From: Antedon mediterranea
Taxonomy: Eukaryota > Echinodermata > Crinoidea > Comatulida > Antedonidae
Assembly: GCF_964355755.1 (NCBI RefSeq)
Contig: NC_092671.1
Coordinates: 39,883,304-39,947,303, forward strand
Direction of reading: 5' to 3'
Length of the DNA: 64,000 nucleotides
Of this stretch, positions 13,724 through 25,249 are shown piece after piece. How positions within the stretch are numbered: position 1 is the stretch's first letter; the number at the start of each line of letters is the position of its first letter. A program made the position numbers and the translations under genes. The notes under the pieces are model-generated. The model was not told the origin of the DNA and ran no database searches. It saw only the letters and a list, made by a program, of their open reading frames with translations.

Positions 13724-15152
13724 AGTAGAGAGCTGTTGGAAATGGTCATTCAATTATACGATTTTCTTTGGGACAACATTCAAAAACTTATCATTGACAT
13801 GACCTTTGACATGACCTCGTCTGTAAGACAAGCCGATAACTCCTCAATATTCTTGTATTGGATTAGTTTTTAATTATCACACGATATGACAAGTGTTGTT
13901 TTTTTATTGGAGGCAATTTGCAAAATCAAACTCGACTCGTTGAGAATAGGACCCACGAGAGATGACTCATCCGCCGGAATCAGCCGATTGTCATGGTAAC
14001 TATGGTATTGATCATTAGAGACATCGCGCGTCCTGCGCGCATCAACGATCGATCAGCAATTATTGTTTTAATGTTATAAAAACATAATGTATATTTAAGG
14101 CGTATTTCTTTGACAATATGGCAGAATATATTTATCTTAATATAGATCACAATGAATAACATGGTTTTACTAGCAAACAGCAAATAAATATAGGCCTACC
14201 TCATTGTTGGGAATTGTTTTAATTGGCTTAAATATTATTATGGTATTTACTAATTTTTTTTATGTGTATTTTTATTGCAAATTGGTAGTATTTTTCTATC
14301 TTTATTATCTGGTTGTTTTGACACACCTCAACAGTGCCACGGATGTAAGTGAGTCAATAAATATCATTAATTATTCCTCATCCTGGAATTATTTCTCAAT
14401 ATTCATACGTTATAAGAAGACCCTTTCACCGATATGAAAGTCAAAGCAAAATAATTCACTTACATTTGGGACGACGAATAAGATAGACCTAGAGGGCGCT
14501 AGACTGATTTAAAAAATACAGTAACAAATCTGTAGGAAGAGTGCATACATAATTTCGACTTAAGAAAGACACAAGAATATCTATAAACCATTTTAATAAT
14601 AAATTATATAATTAGACTGTATTCATATAAAATATATTAAATACAGATAATAGGGTATAAACATAGTTTAGTACGATATTTTAATATTTGATTAAACAAT
14701 ATATAACATGGTTGGATTCTCAGGTCTTTATTACGCTTAAAAAATGCAAATAATATGTAAACCTTCCGAAATGGTTAATTTGAGGGTTGTAGCGCCTGTT
14801 TATATAAAACTATACTGTATCCATTAAATAAACAAAAGTTATGACGACAGCTCAAACAACTATTGGAGCACTCGTAACTTATATTCAATGTTATTCAATC
14901 CTATGACAAAACATAGTGTAATAAGAACTATGGTCATGCATGCGCAGGGCCCTTGCTATGGCTTTTTAATAATTGAGGGCAGTATTACCAATTACTACGA
15001 TATCACTACACCATGGCTGTCACAATGGCAGATAGGAAGTTATGGCGGAAAATAGTCATATAAGTTCCCGGACTAAGTAAGTAAGTACACCATTAAAAAC
15101 AACATCAAGAGCCTACTGTGTACTGCTCATTTGTGAAGGAAGAATATTATTG

Positions 15153-18100
15153 TTAGATATTGCCGCCATTGAAATCCCAAACTCGCAGCTTGTTGTCGTA
15201 GGATGCACTCACAATCTTTGTTTTATCACAAATTATACAATTCACCTGTGAATTGCTAGCCAGTGTTTGTGTACTCTTCTCTCTGTTAATAAAACATAGG
15301 TTTTAATTATTGAGTGTGTCTACACTATCAAACTAGTGTGATGTGCCCAAATATGGTAGTAATATGCTTAAATTGGTAGTGATATGACATCATCATGTCC
15401 ATATATGGGCACATCACAGGGCTTTAAAATAAGTTTCACATATGAAAATATGAAATGTTGGGTCAATGCTGGCTAGCACAATGTTAATGTTATTTTAACT
15501 ACTTTGTTGGGAAAGGAAAGTTCCCCAAACAAGAACAGGGAGAAAGTATTATGGCAGGGGTTTTCAAATAGTAAAAGATTGCAATAAAATAAAATCTCAC
15601 TTACTTTAAAATATCCCAATATTTGATCTGGCCATCTTGGCCAGCACTCACCAGCAACCCTAATGGGTTGTCTGGGTCCGAAGCATTATCAACTCGTATT
15701 TTTAAACTTTCAACTCTGAAATAAAGCATAATATTAATTAATAATACAAAAACACACAGGAAATTCATCTAAAAGAGTTTACCTTACATTATAAGCTATT
15801 GCATTTCTTTCAAGACCAGTTTATAAGATGAGATATTTACCGTTTTTCGTGTTCATCATAAGTCCTAATACAGCTACCAGTGTCTATTCTCCACAGTGAT
15901 ATGATCTCACTAACAGAACAGGCTATGTAACCATGGTGATAACTGATGGACATTATAGATGTAGATTGGCTTGCCCAAATGACCTTTGTCTGTTGACCTG
16001 ATTCTCTGCTCCAAATTCGAATGCTCTTGACAACAAAATACAGAAAATAAATAAGTGAATTTGTTGCCTTTATATTATTGAATTTAATGGACTACAGATG
16101 AAATGTTTAGGTTGAATTTAATAAACTAAAATACAACTGTGTTTGTCCAGATAATGTGTGTATAAATCTCTGTCTATACTATCAAACTAGTTCGACAAAA
16201 AAGTGTGATGTGCCCAAATATGGTAGTGATATGACATCATCATGTCCATATTTATTGTCACATAAAGTTTGATAGTGTAGACAGAGCTTTAAGATAAGCT
16301 TTATTATGAGATTTAAAAGGTAATCATGATTAATTTTGAGATAAATCCTTAATCATATTTTAAATTTTTGACATCCGATAAAACTTAAATTAAGAAAAAA
16401 ACGTTATATGTAGTAAAACCTTCTCAAGATTATAAAAAACTAAAGAAGTGCCTTACTCTGTCGGCTGATCCAGTTATGACAATAGAACATTCATCATCCA
16501 TGTCAACGCAGAAGACAGCTTGTGTGTGTCCTGTGAGGGTATGCTGTAACATACACCGCCCTATGTGCCATATCTTAGCCTATATTATAATACAAATGTA
16601 CAATATATATTTATTGTTTAATACCTTCATGGTTGAATAGTGAATTAACAACCAATTAAATGATTTAATAAAGAACTTTAATTAAAGGCAATTATTTTAA
16701 AGAAATTGTTATTACATGTTATCAAATATATAAAGTATTACAATATATAAATATAACAAATTTTACGTGTGTGGTAAATGATAAGCCTCCTGCCATACCA
16801 AACATTAAGCTCTGTCTACACTATCAAACTAATTTGACCAAAATTGTGATGTACCCAAATATGGTAGTGATATGCCTAAATATGGTAGTGATATGACATC
16901 ATGTCCATACAGTATATGGGCACATCACATTTTTTTGACACATAAAGTTTGACAGAGCTCTACAATAAATACAGTAGATTCCAGTATCAGTAGCTAATAC
17001 TGTAAATGCCTACATGGCTGGGAACATTCAAAACAGTTTTGGAGATGCAGCATTCATTTTTTATAGCATTCCATTAACTCTAGCATACCGTTTTATCCTG
17101 CGAAGTTGATACTAATATATTCTGCTTTCGGACCATTGCCCACACTGGTCCTTGATGCCCATACAATGTTCTGCTACATGATCCAGTACGGAGGTTCCAC
17201 ACTTTGATAGTACAATCGTAGGAACCACTAACAAGCAAATTAGCAGTGAAAAATTGTAAACACCAAACTCCTTTCTGTAAGAAAACAATTTTGCATGTGA
17301 TTATTAGTATATGATTGAAAATGATACTGAGAAAACAGCATATATAGAAGTACTGGAAATATAGGAAACTATTCCATTTCATTTATTTTGTCTAAATACA
17401 ATACAAAACGTAGACAAAGAAAAACAGACAAAAAACCATCACACATAACCAGGCAAAGACAGGATTCCTAAAAAGCAAACTTAATCACTATCTAGTAGGT
17501 CTCCTATTGCACTGATTGGATTAAAAACCTTTAGAATAAGTTGAAAAAGCTTTTGAAAAAATCCGTAAAAGCATCAGCAAACTACTTAAACAATTTAGAA
17601 TAACATTTGTATAAACATTAAAAAATGTATAAACATACTAAATTAGAACAAAATTAAAATAATAATAATAATATAACTACAATAATATAGGAAAGAAAGC
17701 CTAGATACCGCCAAGTATACAGTATTGCTTAATGCTACTAATGGATATTTAAAATCTATTTGCTTAGGTTAGTGAATAGTACACAAGTCCTTATTTGCAC
17801 TTGAAATGCTCTATTATCCTGCTTAATTAAATATTTCACATACAGTAGTAATTTGAGATAATATTTAACCAGTATATTGAATATTTTATCAAGGATTCAA
17901 TATCCTTACCATGTGTCCTTTTAAAGTCTGTAGAAGTTTGTCACTTTTTGCATCCCATATTTTGATTGTTGTATCTTTGCTGCCGCTAGCCAGTCTGTTT
18001 TTACCGTCATATGCTACTGTTAAAACTCTAAAAAAAAGAGGAGTTAAAAATTGTTGAATTTTGACCTGTTACGCTGTTCTGAAAGCACAACTTTCCAGAA

Positions 18101-21100
18101 ACCAGACATTTGAGCCAGTCGGACCAAGGGATTGTGGTTTTTAGTGGTGGCTAACTTTAAGCTAGCTAGCTAAGCAAGTGGTCTTACTTTGCCGTATGTC
18201 CCTTCAGGTCTTTCTCTCTGCACTGTCCACTATTCCAATTTTGTTTCAAATATTTGTTGTCTCGATAGACTTCTTTCCATTTTACTCCACTTTCTGGAAT
18301 TGGTACTTCTGTAGATTTGGAGGAAAACAGAAATTATATTATTATTTATCAAATATAACATAAATTTGAAATTTTTGTTGTTGTTGTAATAATAATAAGG
18401 TTTCACGTCTTACCGATACTTATCACATCACATTTGGCCTTCCATACTTCATTATGACTTGACAATGCATTCCACGTATGAGACACTTGAGCCGCAATTA
18501 ACAAAGACTTTGGTTCAAGATTCCGTAAAATTATAAATGCAATGTTCTTTGGAAGCAAACTTATAAAATCTTGGTACTTTTTCAACTAAAAAATACAAAA
18601 TATAGATTTATACACTGCAGTTTTCTACATAAATTAGATACAAATGAAATCTATTTTTGTTGGTATACCAGGTTTACATTTTCAAAGTCATTGAAGCCAG
18701 TACAGACATTGACTTGATGTTGTTACGGTATTGATTGATAGTGGGGCTACTATTTAGAAAAAGAAAATACCTACCGTTAAAATACTAGAAACAAAATAAA
18801 GCTGTCGTGCGTCCATTCGTTTCATTAGGATGTGCAGAAACTCATTACGTTGAACATCTAAATAATACAAAACATTCAATGTCAAAGGGTAATGATGTGT
18901 CTATGTATAAAATATCTTACTGATCCAGGATGTTTACTTCTACTCATGTTGATTATTTATTTATTTATTTTTATGGTTTTTTAAAGGGCAAATTAGACAG
19001 CTTTGTACAACGAAAATTAAACATGTTCTCGCGACGACCTAACAATTACGGCCAATGCTATCTCAAGACGAGATTCAACTCGGATAGCACCGATAAGTCA
19101 ATACGTTTCATCTTCGGCTGTCTGAGTTGGTCTTTAGTTATGTCACAATAAAAACAAATTTACCTGTCCAAAAGTTGGTATACCAATGAAATAACTGCCA
19201 AGCCTCATCAGGTTTGGGTACAACAGGCTCTAAGTGTCTGGGGTCTCTTCCGGACTGTTTAATATTAAACAAGTGCGTCATTATAAAACAATATTTTAGA
19301 AGGAACAGAATTTGATTTAAACTAATTGTTTATTTTTATTTCACGTTATTTATAGCAGGTGATCAGTGTATGCTGACAATAAGATAAGATAAGATAAGAT
19401 AAGATAACTTTTATTGATCCTCAAAAAGGAAATTCATTGCTCGTCATAATAACAAAGAAAACACTATAAAAACAAATATAGCATAAAACCATTCATATAA
19501 AAACATCAAAAAAATTACAATATAAAATTATCTTCTTGACTTCCTGTTGTACTGGATGATACCGGAGGGAATAAAGGATTTAGCAAATCGATTTGTTTTC
19601 ACACTGAGGAGCCTCAATCTACCACTTGGATTAAGTTGGTCTATGATCACTTTGTGGAGAGGATGAGAGGCATCCGACTCAATGCGTTCGAAATCTTTCT
19701 GGAGGTGTTCTAGGTGCACATCGGTAAAGGAAGGCAGTTCCAGACCAATCATTTTACCAGCCCGACGGATGAAAGTTTCAAGGCGTCCTTTATTCCCTCC
19801 GGTAACATTACCAGCCCAACAGGAGAGGCAATACGTCCAAACACTACATATAACAGATCTATAGAACGAAAGTAACATCAAATCACAGGAGTTAAATTTA
19901 TGAAGGGGCCCTCTTGATGAGTTATGATAAATGTCTGTGAGTGATAGTGGCTGTGTGTTATCAGGTTTAAATTAAATAATTTTTTTCTTTAAATCAGCAA
20001 TACATTAAATATAAAAAAATGTCACACTAATACATACCAACGATGATCGTGTTCTGTTAAGTTGAATTTCTGACAAAGATTTTAGCAAGCAATTACTTGA
20101 TCTATCCAGCACAGGTTCATAATGTACTTTTGTCAGGTTGAATTGATGGAGATCACCTGCCATCTGAGTGTCTTGTACGTGTCTTCGTAAAGAGGGAAGC
20201 ACATAATCTCTGCCATCACCTGCCATCCGAGTGTCTTGTACGTGTCTTCGTAAAGAGGGAAGCACATAATCTCTGTAATTATAAAGATTACAATAATATT
20301 AATACATACAGCAAAATTTAAAAATACAAACATGGAGTTAAAATTTGACTTTGAAAGAGTAATTTCAATAAAAGAAATAAGGAAATATTTCACTTGCACT
20401 GATGAAGGGCTAGTGATGACGGGCTAGTGTTGCCCGAAAGCTTTGCTAATTTTTCTGGCTGTTTTGATTTAGGGTATTGCTTATTTTATTTGTATCTCCA
20501 TTGAGATCCAGCCACTGATACCCACAGCATTGAAATTTTTTCAGTGCTTATTTTATTTTGTATCTCCATTGAGATCCAGCCACTGATACCCACAGCATTG
20601 TCATTTTTCATTCATTTGCCTTTGGATTAGTATAATAACCTATTAATATTTATAATAATATCTTTTAAATGACTTTAATATTTCCATCTTCATCCTAATT
20701 ACCATACATGTACCTTACCTTACACCCCCAGCAGGGGCTGACTTGCTTCCGGCATTCTGTGTTTTTCTAAAGTTCACCGGAAGCCCTCTGTGAATTGTGG
20801 GTAACTTAGAAGTACTTTTTGATAAACCTGGTAAATCCCATCTTGATTTGTAATTACTAAAATGAATAGCAATATAATTTTGGTTTATATTTATTTAATT
20901 TATTTATTCACCTTTTTTTACAAGGGTAGCGCTAACAGCTGCATTAACAAGGGTAGCGCTAACAGCTGCACTACAGGAGTACAGCTGACTTGAAGAGGCC
21001 CTCTTAAAAACAATGCAAAAATATACAGACAACATTCAAACATAAAGATACAAGAGGATTCATAAAAGTTAAAATTCTCAAACTGATTTAAAAAAGTTAA

Positions 21101-23095
21101 TTTTAAAATGTTTAAGATCTTAATTCTTTCAGAATACTGTACATACAAAGAAACCATTAGGACAACTGCATGTTAAGTAATGAAGCCTTTTTGTTAAGAT
21201 GTCCTTGTGCAAATTTAGCAATCTAAACGCAGCATTTGTCAATCAATTTCTCAGAATATTTTTAATTATTTTATTGAATATTTAAACAAATACTACCTAC
21301 TGGAAATCTTAAGCTCTGTCTACACTATCAAACTAGAAAAAAGTGTGTGCCCAAACATGGAAGTGATATACACAAATATGGTAGTGGTATGACACCATCA
21401 TGTCCATATTTGGGAACATCACATTTGTTTTTTGTCACATACAGTTTGATAGTTTAGACACTGGCTTATAAATTGTGTCTGACTTACTGCGTTTTCACTT
21501 TATTTGTTTCTTTATCTGATGTTGGAGATGGGATAATTTTAGAATTGCATTCTGTGATGTCACTACGGAACTGAAGATAAGCACTGAAATTAAATGCACA
21601 ACATCATAAACAATAATAGTAAAGTAATACGATTGTTAAGTTTGTACTTATTTTCAATATAGTAAGATGCCAGTTTAGACCAGAAAACCTAACCACATAA
21701 TTGTATAATGCTACAATAAGTATACAACTTATGTATTCACATATGTAATGTTGTATTTATTCAAAATGCAGTCACACAAGAATGAGTACAGCTCTGTCTA
21801 CACTATAAAACTTTATGTGACAACAAAATGTCACATTAAGTGTGATAGTGAAGACAGAGCTTAATGCTACGATAAGTATACAGTAACTATTTATTCACAT
21901 ATTTAATGTTATATTTATTTTAAAAAAACATTGCAGTCACACAACAGAATGAGTAAAATATGAATAAAATCATTAGAAGTATACAATAATGTTTATATAA
22001 ACACAAGAGGCAAAGAACATTAATTCTAAACCGCCGACCCGGTGATATACTGAAAGTTTATTAATTAATTTGAGATGACAAGATGAAGAAATCTATAAGA
22101 ATGAGAAAAAGTCGCCCCAACCTAGATTCAAACCAGGAACCTTCTGCTTGATATGCAGATGTCCTAACTATTAGACCACTAGGGCTTTCATGGTATTGTT
22201 TACACCTGATTGGATAGCAACTCTGTAACACTCTCTGCGTTTTATGGCATAAATATAAATATATAATAATTGCACTGTTTTGTGTACCTTTCTAAGCGAT
22301 GGTATTTCTTCAACCTACGTCTTGCCTTTGTGTTTCTTGTTACTTGTGTACTAAGAGGGATGAACTTATTCTGGGGAAAATCTTGTTTTGATGTGTACAT
22401 AAAATCACGATGAACAGTGGGCAAGAGGGCGGTAGACAAAAACGAAAATTGGTTCAAGTTGCTGCGTGATATCAAACCTTCCAGGATTATACATCGCTAC
22501 AAAAAATAAGAATTTAAATCACATTTGCTCTATAAAGCTATGTGTACACTTTCAAACTTTATGTGATATAATGCAATGCGCTCATCATTATCACTACCAT
22601 ATTTGGGCACAAACTAGTTTGAAAGTGTAAACTCAAAGGCTCAAGAATACTTATTAAATAATCAAATATGTATTTAGGATTACCATATGAAAATGCATAA
22701 AGATACAAAGTATATAAAAAATAAAATATGAATAAAAACTATTATTTCTAGATATTTATATTTCTCTATATTTCAGCTTGCAAACTGTAGGATTTCCCTT
22801 CTTACTAGTTTGCCTAACAAGAAATTTTAATTATTACTAATAAGAAATTGAAATATTATAATATTGAAACATCAAATGGTTTCCGAGTCAGGATTTAAGA
22901 GAATAAAAAAAATCACACCTGATCGTGAGACCAGCCATCTATCCACAGAAGTAGATGATCAAGCTGCCTTTCATACTCTAGCTTATCCGTTGTTAATCTT
23001 ATAACATCATCTTTACATTCATCGACATCACCATTCTTATATAGTTTTTGACCAGAAAATGATTTACACAAATTATGTATTGTCGGTTGTTCCAT
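15153..23095 (-). CDS. F-box/WD40-repeat protein (SCF substrate receptor), complete
   Basis: Such proteins recruit substrates to SCF ubiquitin ligases. Fifteen coding exons with GT-AG borders: 23095-22919, 22496-22288, 21583-21488, 20856-20719, 20272-20038, 19254-19164, 18857-18775, 18585-18414, 18308-18188, 18027-17910, 17274-17089, 16579-16457, 16025-15841, 15715-15605, 15282-15153. All phases close and give 724 residues. A helical region (about 35-85, WIDGWSHDQRCIILEGLI) resembles the N-terminus of FBXO16. A low-complexity linker follows. The F-box is at about 344-395; YQDFISLLPKNI and LEPKSLLIAAQV recall FBXW7/Cdc4. Residues 437-724 form seven WD repeats, each with an SGSxDxTIKIWD-like end, enough for a full propeller. 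Exon 5 carries an in-frame 21-residue duplication. Introns hold several MITE-A copies, a LINE end and a SINE. The vertebrate orthologue is unresolved (FBXW7-, FBXW2- and FBXW10-like features are mixed). The start is the first ATG of exon 1; an upstream exon is not excluded. Confidence 0.92.
15311..15427. mobile_element. MITE family A copy 1 (3'-truncated palindrome)
   Basis: Left end gtgtctacactatcaaacta, core gtgatgtgcccaaatatggt and gacatcatcatgtcc, ending at gggcacatcacagggctttaa; the outer right arm is missing. It lies in the last intron of the F-box/WD gene. Confidence 0.85.
16164..16290. mobile_element. MITE family A copy 2
   Basis: Terminal inverted repeats ctctgtctatactatcaaac and tttgatagtgtagacagagc; core with cccaaatatggtagtgatat and the central palindrome atgacatcatcatgtcc. 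Intronic in the F-box/WD gene. Confidence 0.95.
16807..16960. mobile_element. MITE family A copy 3
   Basis: Left arm aagctctgtctacactatca; right arm acataaagtttgacagagct, with an internal deletion of tagtgtagac. Two aaatatggtagtgatat units in the core. Intronic in the F-box/WD gene. Confidence 0.93.
19377..19900 (-). mobile_element. Non-LTR retrotransposon (LINE) 3' end
   Basis: The minus strand encodes about 117 residues matching the C-terminal part of LINE reverse-transcriptase proteins: LLSFYRSVICSVWTYC, a CxSCWAGN block, RRAGKMIGLELPS, ASHPLHKV and the terminal GRLRLLSVKTNRFAKSFIPS. This is the usual tail of L2/CR1/Jockey-like ORF2. It is followed by a short 3' UTR with a gatcaataaaag signal and a (cttat)n tail at 19,377-19,406. 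The 5' part is missing, so it is a truncated, dead copy. It lies between exons 5 and 6 of the F-box/WD gene, in the same orientation. Confidence 0.88.
20398..20450 (+). other. Hammerhead-ribozyme-like motif, probable retroelement remnant
   Basis: CTGATGA occurs at 20,399-20,405 and a variant GTGATGA at 20,413-20,419. After it come a short stem GGGC...GCCC (20,421-20,435), GAAA (20,436-20,439) and a mini-stem AGC-TTT-GCT ending in A. That order is the hammerhead core. No clear stem I is visible, and the partial repetition of the 5' box suggests decay. Activity is unproven. Confidence 0.35.
20477..20605. repeat. Tandem duplication, about 67 bp
   Basis: Two adjacent copies of a unit containing tgtatctccattgagatcca and gccactgatacccacagcat, in the intron between exons 4 and 5 of the F-box/WD gene, next to the hammerhead-like motif. 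Confidence 0.92.
21311..21466. mobile_element. MITE family A copy 4
   Basis: Left arm aagctctgtctacactatca; right arm cacatacagtttgatagttt ending in agacactggctta (decayed). Central caccatcatgtccatatttg. Intronic in the F-box/WD gene. Confidence 0.92.
21790..21862. mobile_element. MITE family A copy 5 (short, internally deleted)
   Basis: Only the two arms remain: agctctgtctacactataaa and gtgatagtgaagacagagct, joined through tttatgtgacaacaaaatgtcac. It would fold into a compact hairpin. Intronic in the F-box/WD gene. Confidence 0.9.
22020..22185 (-). mobile_element. tRNA-derived SINE (tRNA-Glu-like head), copy 1
   Basis: On the minus strand the head (22,185-22,114) resembles a tRNA: GCCCTAGTGGTCTAATAGTT (A box), a TCTGC/GCAGA anticodon stem, and B box GGTTTGAATCTAGG closing with GGTTGGGGC. 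The loop would read ATC and the acceptor has wobble pairs, so a working tRNA is unlikely. A body follows with TCTCAAATTAATTAAT and TTTCAGTATATCACCGGG. The same body follows a second head at 61,786-61,900, which proves a dispersed family. It lies between exons 2 and 3 of the F-box/WD gene. Confidence 0.85.
22534..22638. mobile_element. MITE family A copy 6 (diverged)
   Basis: Left arm aaagctatgtgtacactttc, right arm aaactagtttgaaagtgtaa, core tatcactaccatatttgggc. Both arms carry the same change (actatc to actttc), so the palindrome is preserved despite divergence. Confidence 0.85.
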
Positions 23096-23143
23096 TGAAT
23101 TATTCAGGTTTTCTAAAACATAATTGAAAATTGATTTATTTAT

Positions 23144-23402
23144 TTAAAGATGTATTGTCCCCAAAATAAATCACTTTTAATAGATTATTTTGTAGTTTTA
23201 ATTAAAACATAATAATAATGTTTTCACGTATAAAATGACAAAATAAAGGGTTAAATTCAACCAAAAACCCAAGTTTTTTCAGGTATATAAATTTGTTTTC
23301 GATCTAATTTTTTGTCAAAAAAAAACTATTAATTTATTATATGATATTAAAATGGCATATTCAACAAAAAAATATTTTTTCAGAGGGACAATACATCTTT
23401 AA
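23144..23402. mobile_element. MITE family C (single copy here)
   Basis: Perfect inverted ends: TTAAAGATGTATTGTCCC on the left (about 23,145) and GGGACAATACATCTTTAA on the right (ends 23,402), enclosing an AT-rich non-coding core. Terminal TTAA or TA is consistent with a piggyBac- or Tc1-type target site. It lies just upstream of the first coding exon of the F-box/WD gene. Confidence 0.9.
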
Positions 23403-24989
23403 GCTGAGCTACCTTTAGGTAATTGAGTACCCAATCCTCGGCAACGTACAAGGGCCCATCACACAGGTATTGGTTGGTGGTAAACCCGGCCTAGTTGTAA
23501 CGATATAATAATAGAGAGCAACCAAATCAGCCTAATTCTAAAAACGATTAACACTATAGTTTCTAATAAATAACTTTATCGATATTAAATAATGATTCAA
23601 ATACTGACAATATCACAGATTTCAGTACAAACAACAACACTTACTAACTTACTTTGTGGGTCGGCTTACTTACTCGTCTTGTCCCATACTGTACTCTGTT
23701 GTTCGTTCAACCGTAACAAATATTGTGGTACTATTTGGATTAGTTCATTATTCCAGGAGGTAGTCAACGCGGAGCAGCGTTAGTTTTATTTTGATATTCT
23801 AAAGTATTGGGGTTCTTTAAAGACATGATGTATTGATGATGGCATTTTATTTGTAATTATTCAGTTTTAATAAATATCAACTTGGTAAGTACAATAATTA
23901 AGCAATTACATGAACACAGATGGTTATTTAAAAATGGAATAGTCAAACTAATCAGCTATTGGTAGTTGTCACTAAGCAACCATACACAAGCGGCCGTGTG
24001 GTACGAAGTTGATAGTTAAGTTGATAGTCTGTTCAATGAGGGAAGAAGAATTTCACTCATCGTTCAATACAATTTAGTAAATCAAGTTCTTAAGATGATC
24101 TAACTTTTTATAGATTTGACTCAACTTGGTGTAGAGACTAGAAGTCTTTCAGTTATTGTCTCATATGCTATCCTATTTCTATATATTATGTCAAAAACTG
24201 AAATCATCATTTTTAAATATTCTTTCTTTCTTCCCTTTTGGAAAAATACTTTTTCTGCTTTCTCTTTTTCCTCAAACCTTTGAGATATAATAGCCTCTAA
24301 CTAAATATAATGTGTATCATATATTTAATGTATTCTGTTTGTAATTTTAAAAATCTGTCATTGTGTGTCTGTCATTTATGTATCGAGTCATGAAATGCCG
24401 TAAGTTTAGAAAAAAAAACACACCACAACAAATATGCAATAACAATTATTTAGTAGCGTGTCACACACAGATACAGATTAAAATATTTCCACATTACACT
24501 CTGTCCTATGCTAATTCTTTGTTTATGTAGAGCATCTTGTGTATATGTTTGTCTTGTGGAATTTTAAATAGTTTATCCATCCTGTAATTGGCGGGTTACT
24601 CGCTGTTGGATGAGTATGAAATAAAAAAAAAAAAAAAAAAAAAAGTAAGAAACACTACAACACATTGAACTTAAGTACACACACTACAATATTAGCACAT
24701 ACTTCATGATATCTAAACAAAAGGATTGATTGCAACAATCTTGGTTGAAGGGACACACTATAACACTTTTAAAACATTTAAATTGCTAGTATCTGTACAA
24801 TGCAACATTTATGAAAAGAAATCGCGTATCAACAACTGAATGAAAGAACAAAGTCAGGTGAGACCCAGGTCAGATGATTAACATAATACAGGTGGTCAAG
24901 ATGTTTTTCGTGCAATTTTAGAAACGTATTTTCTGATGACCATACTATCCAGATTAATGTTCTAAATGAGGCAACCTCAACTGATATTT

Positions 24990-25215
24990 TTAAAAAAAAG
25001 TCTTTTTCTTCTTATTTTGGATAGGGTAGACAGATGCCTTTTTCACTCAAGCTCCTGTGAATACTGTTTCGACGCGCTCTCTTATGGAAGTGCTGGAGAA
25101 CGGAGTGGATAGTTCTTTTGCTGTACTTCCTTTTTTGTTTATTTTAGGCTTGGATTACTTTTGTGTGTAAAGCACTTGGAAACATTGTATTAAGCGCTAT
25201 ATAAGTCTACCATTA
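24990..25215 (+). mobile_element. Possible LINE/SINE 3' tail
   Basis: The phrase tgtgtaaagcacttggaaac followed by attgtattaagcgctatata is typical of 3' ends of some animal non-LTR elements. No coding sequence is attached. Assignment rests only on this wording. Confidence 0.35.
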
Positions 25216-25249
25216 TTGCCACCATTAAAAATGTCAACTGAATAAGTTG

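Larger units (their letters stand above)
4908..15152. other. Intergenic or long 5' intron region without recognised genes
   Basis: About 10 kb, AT-rich. No open frame longer than about 115 codons and none with a recognisable domain. It contains locally duplicated AT-rich units (around 9.05-9.25, 10.44-10.54, 11.43-11.74 and 12.66-12.99 kb), one MITE-B copy (10,887-11,048) and an imperfect inverted repeat at 13,611-13,723. The DUSP promoter may lie in this block, but I could not place it. Confidence 0.5.
23096..25249. other. Intergenic region between the F-box/WD gene and the KIAA2012 homologue
   Basis: No gene is recognised. It contains MITE-C (23,144-23,402), a 22-base poly(A) run near 24,622 and, at about 25,010-25,215, a stretch ending gtattaagcgctatataagt that looks like a LINE/SINE 3' tail. 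The promoter of the F-box/WD gene should lie in the left part; the 3' UTR of the KIAA2012 homologue in the right part (possible AATAAA on the minus strand near 25,138). Confidence 0.5.

Noticed and set aside
22114-22185. Possible functional tRNA gene
   Set aside because: Acceptor and T stems have wobble pairs, and the sequence continues into a body shared with another locus, so it is a SINE head.
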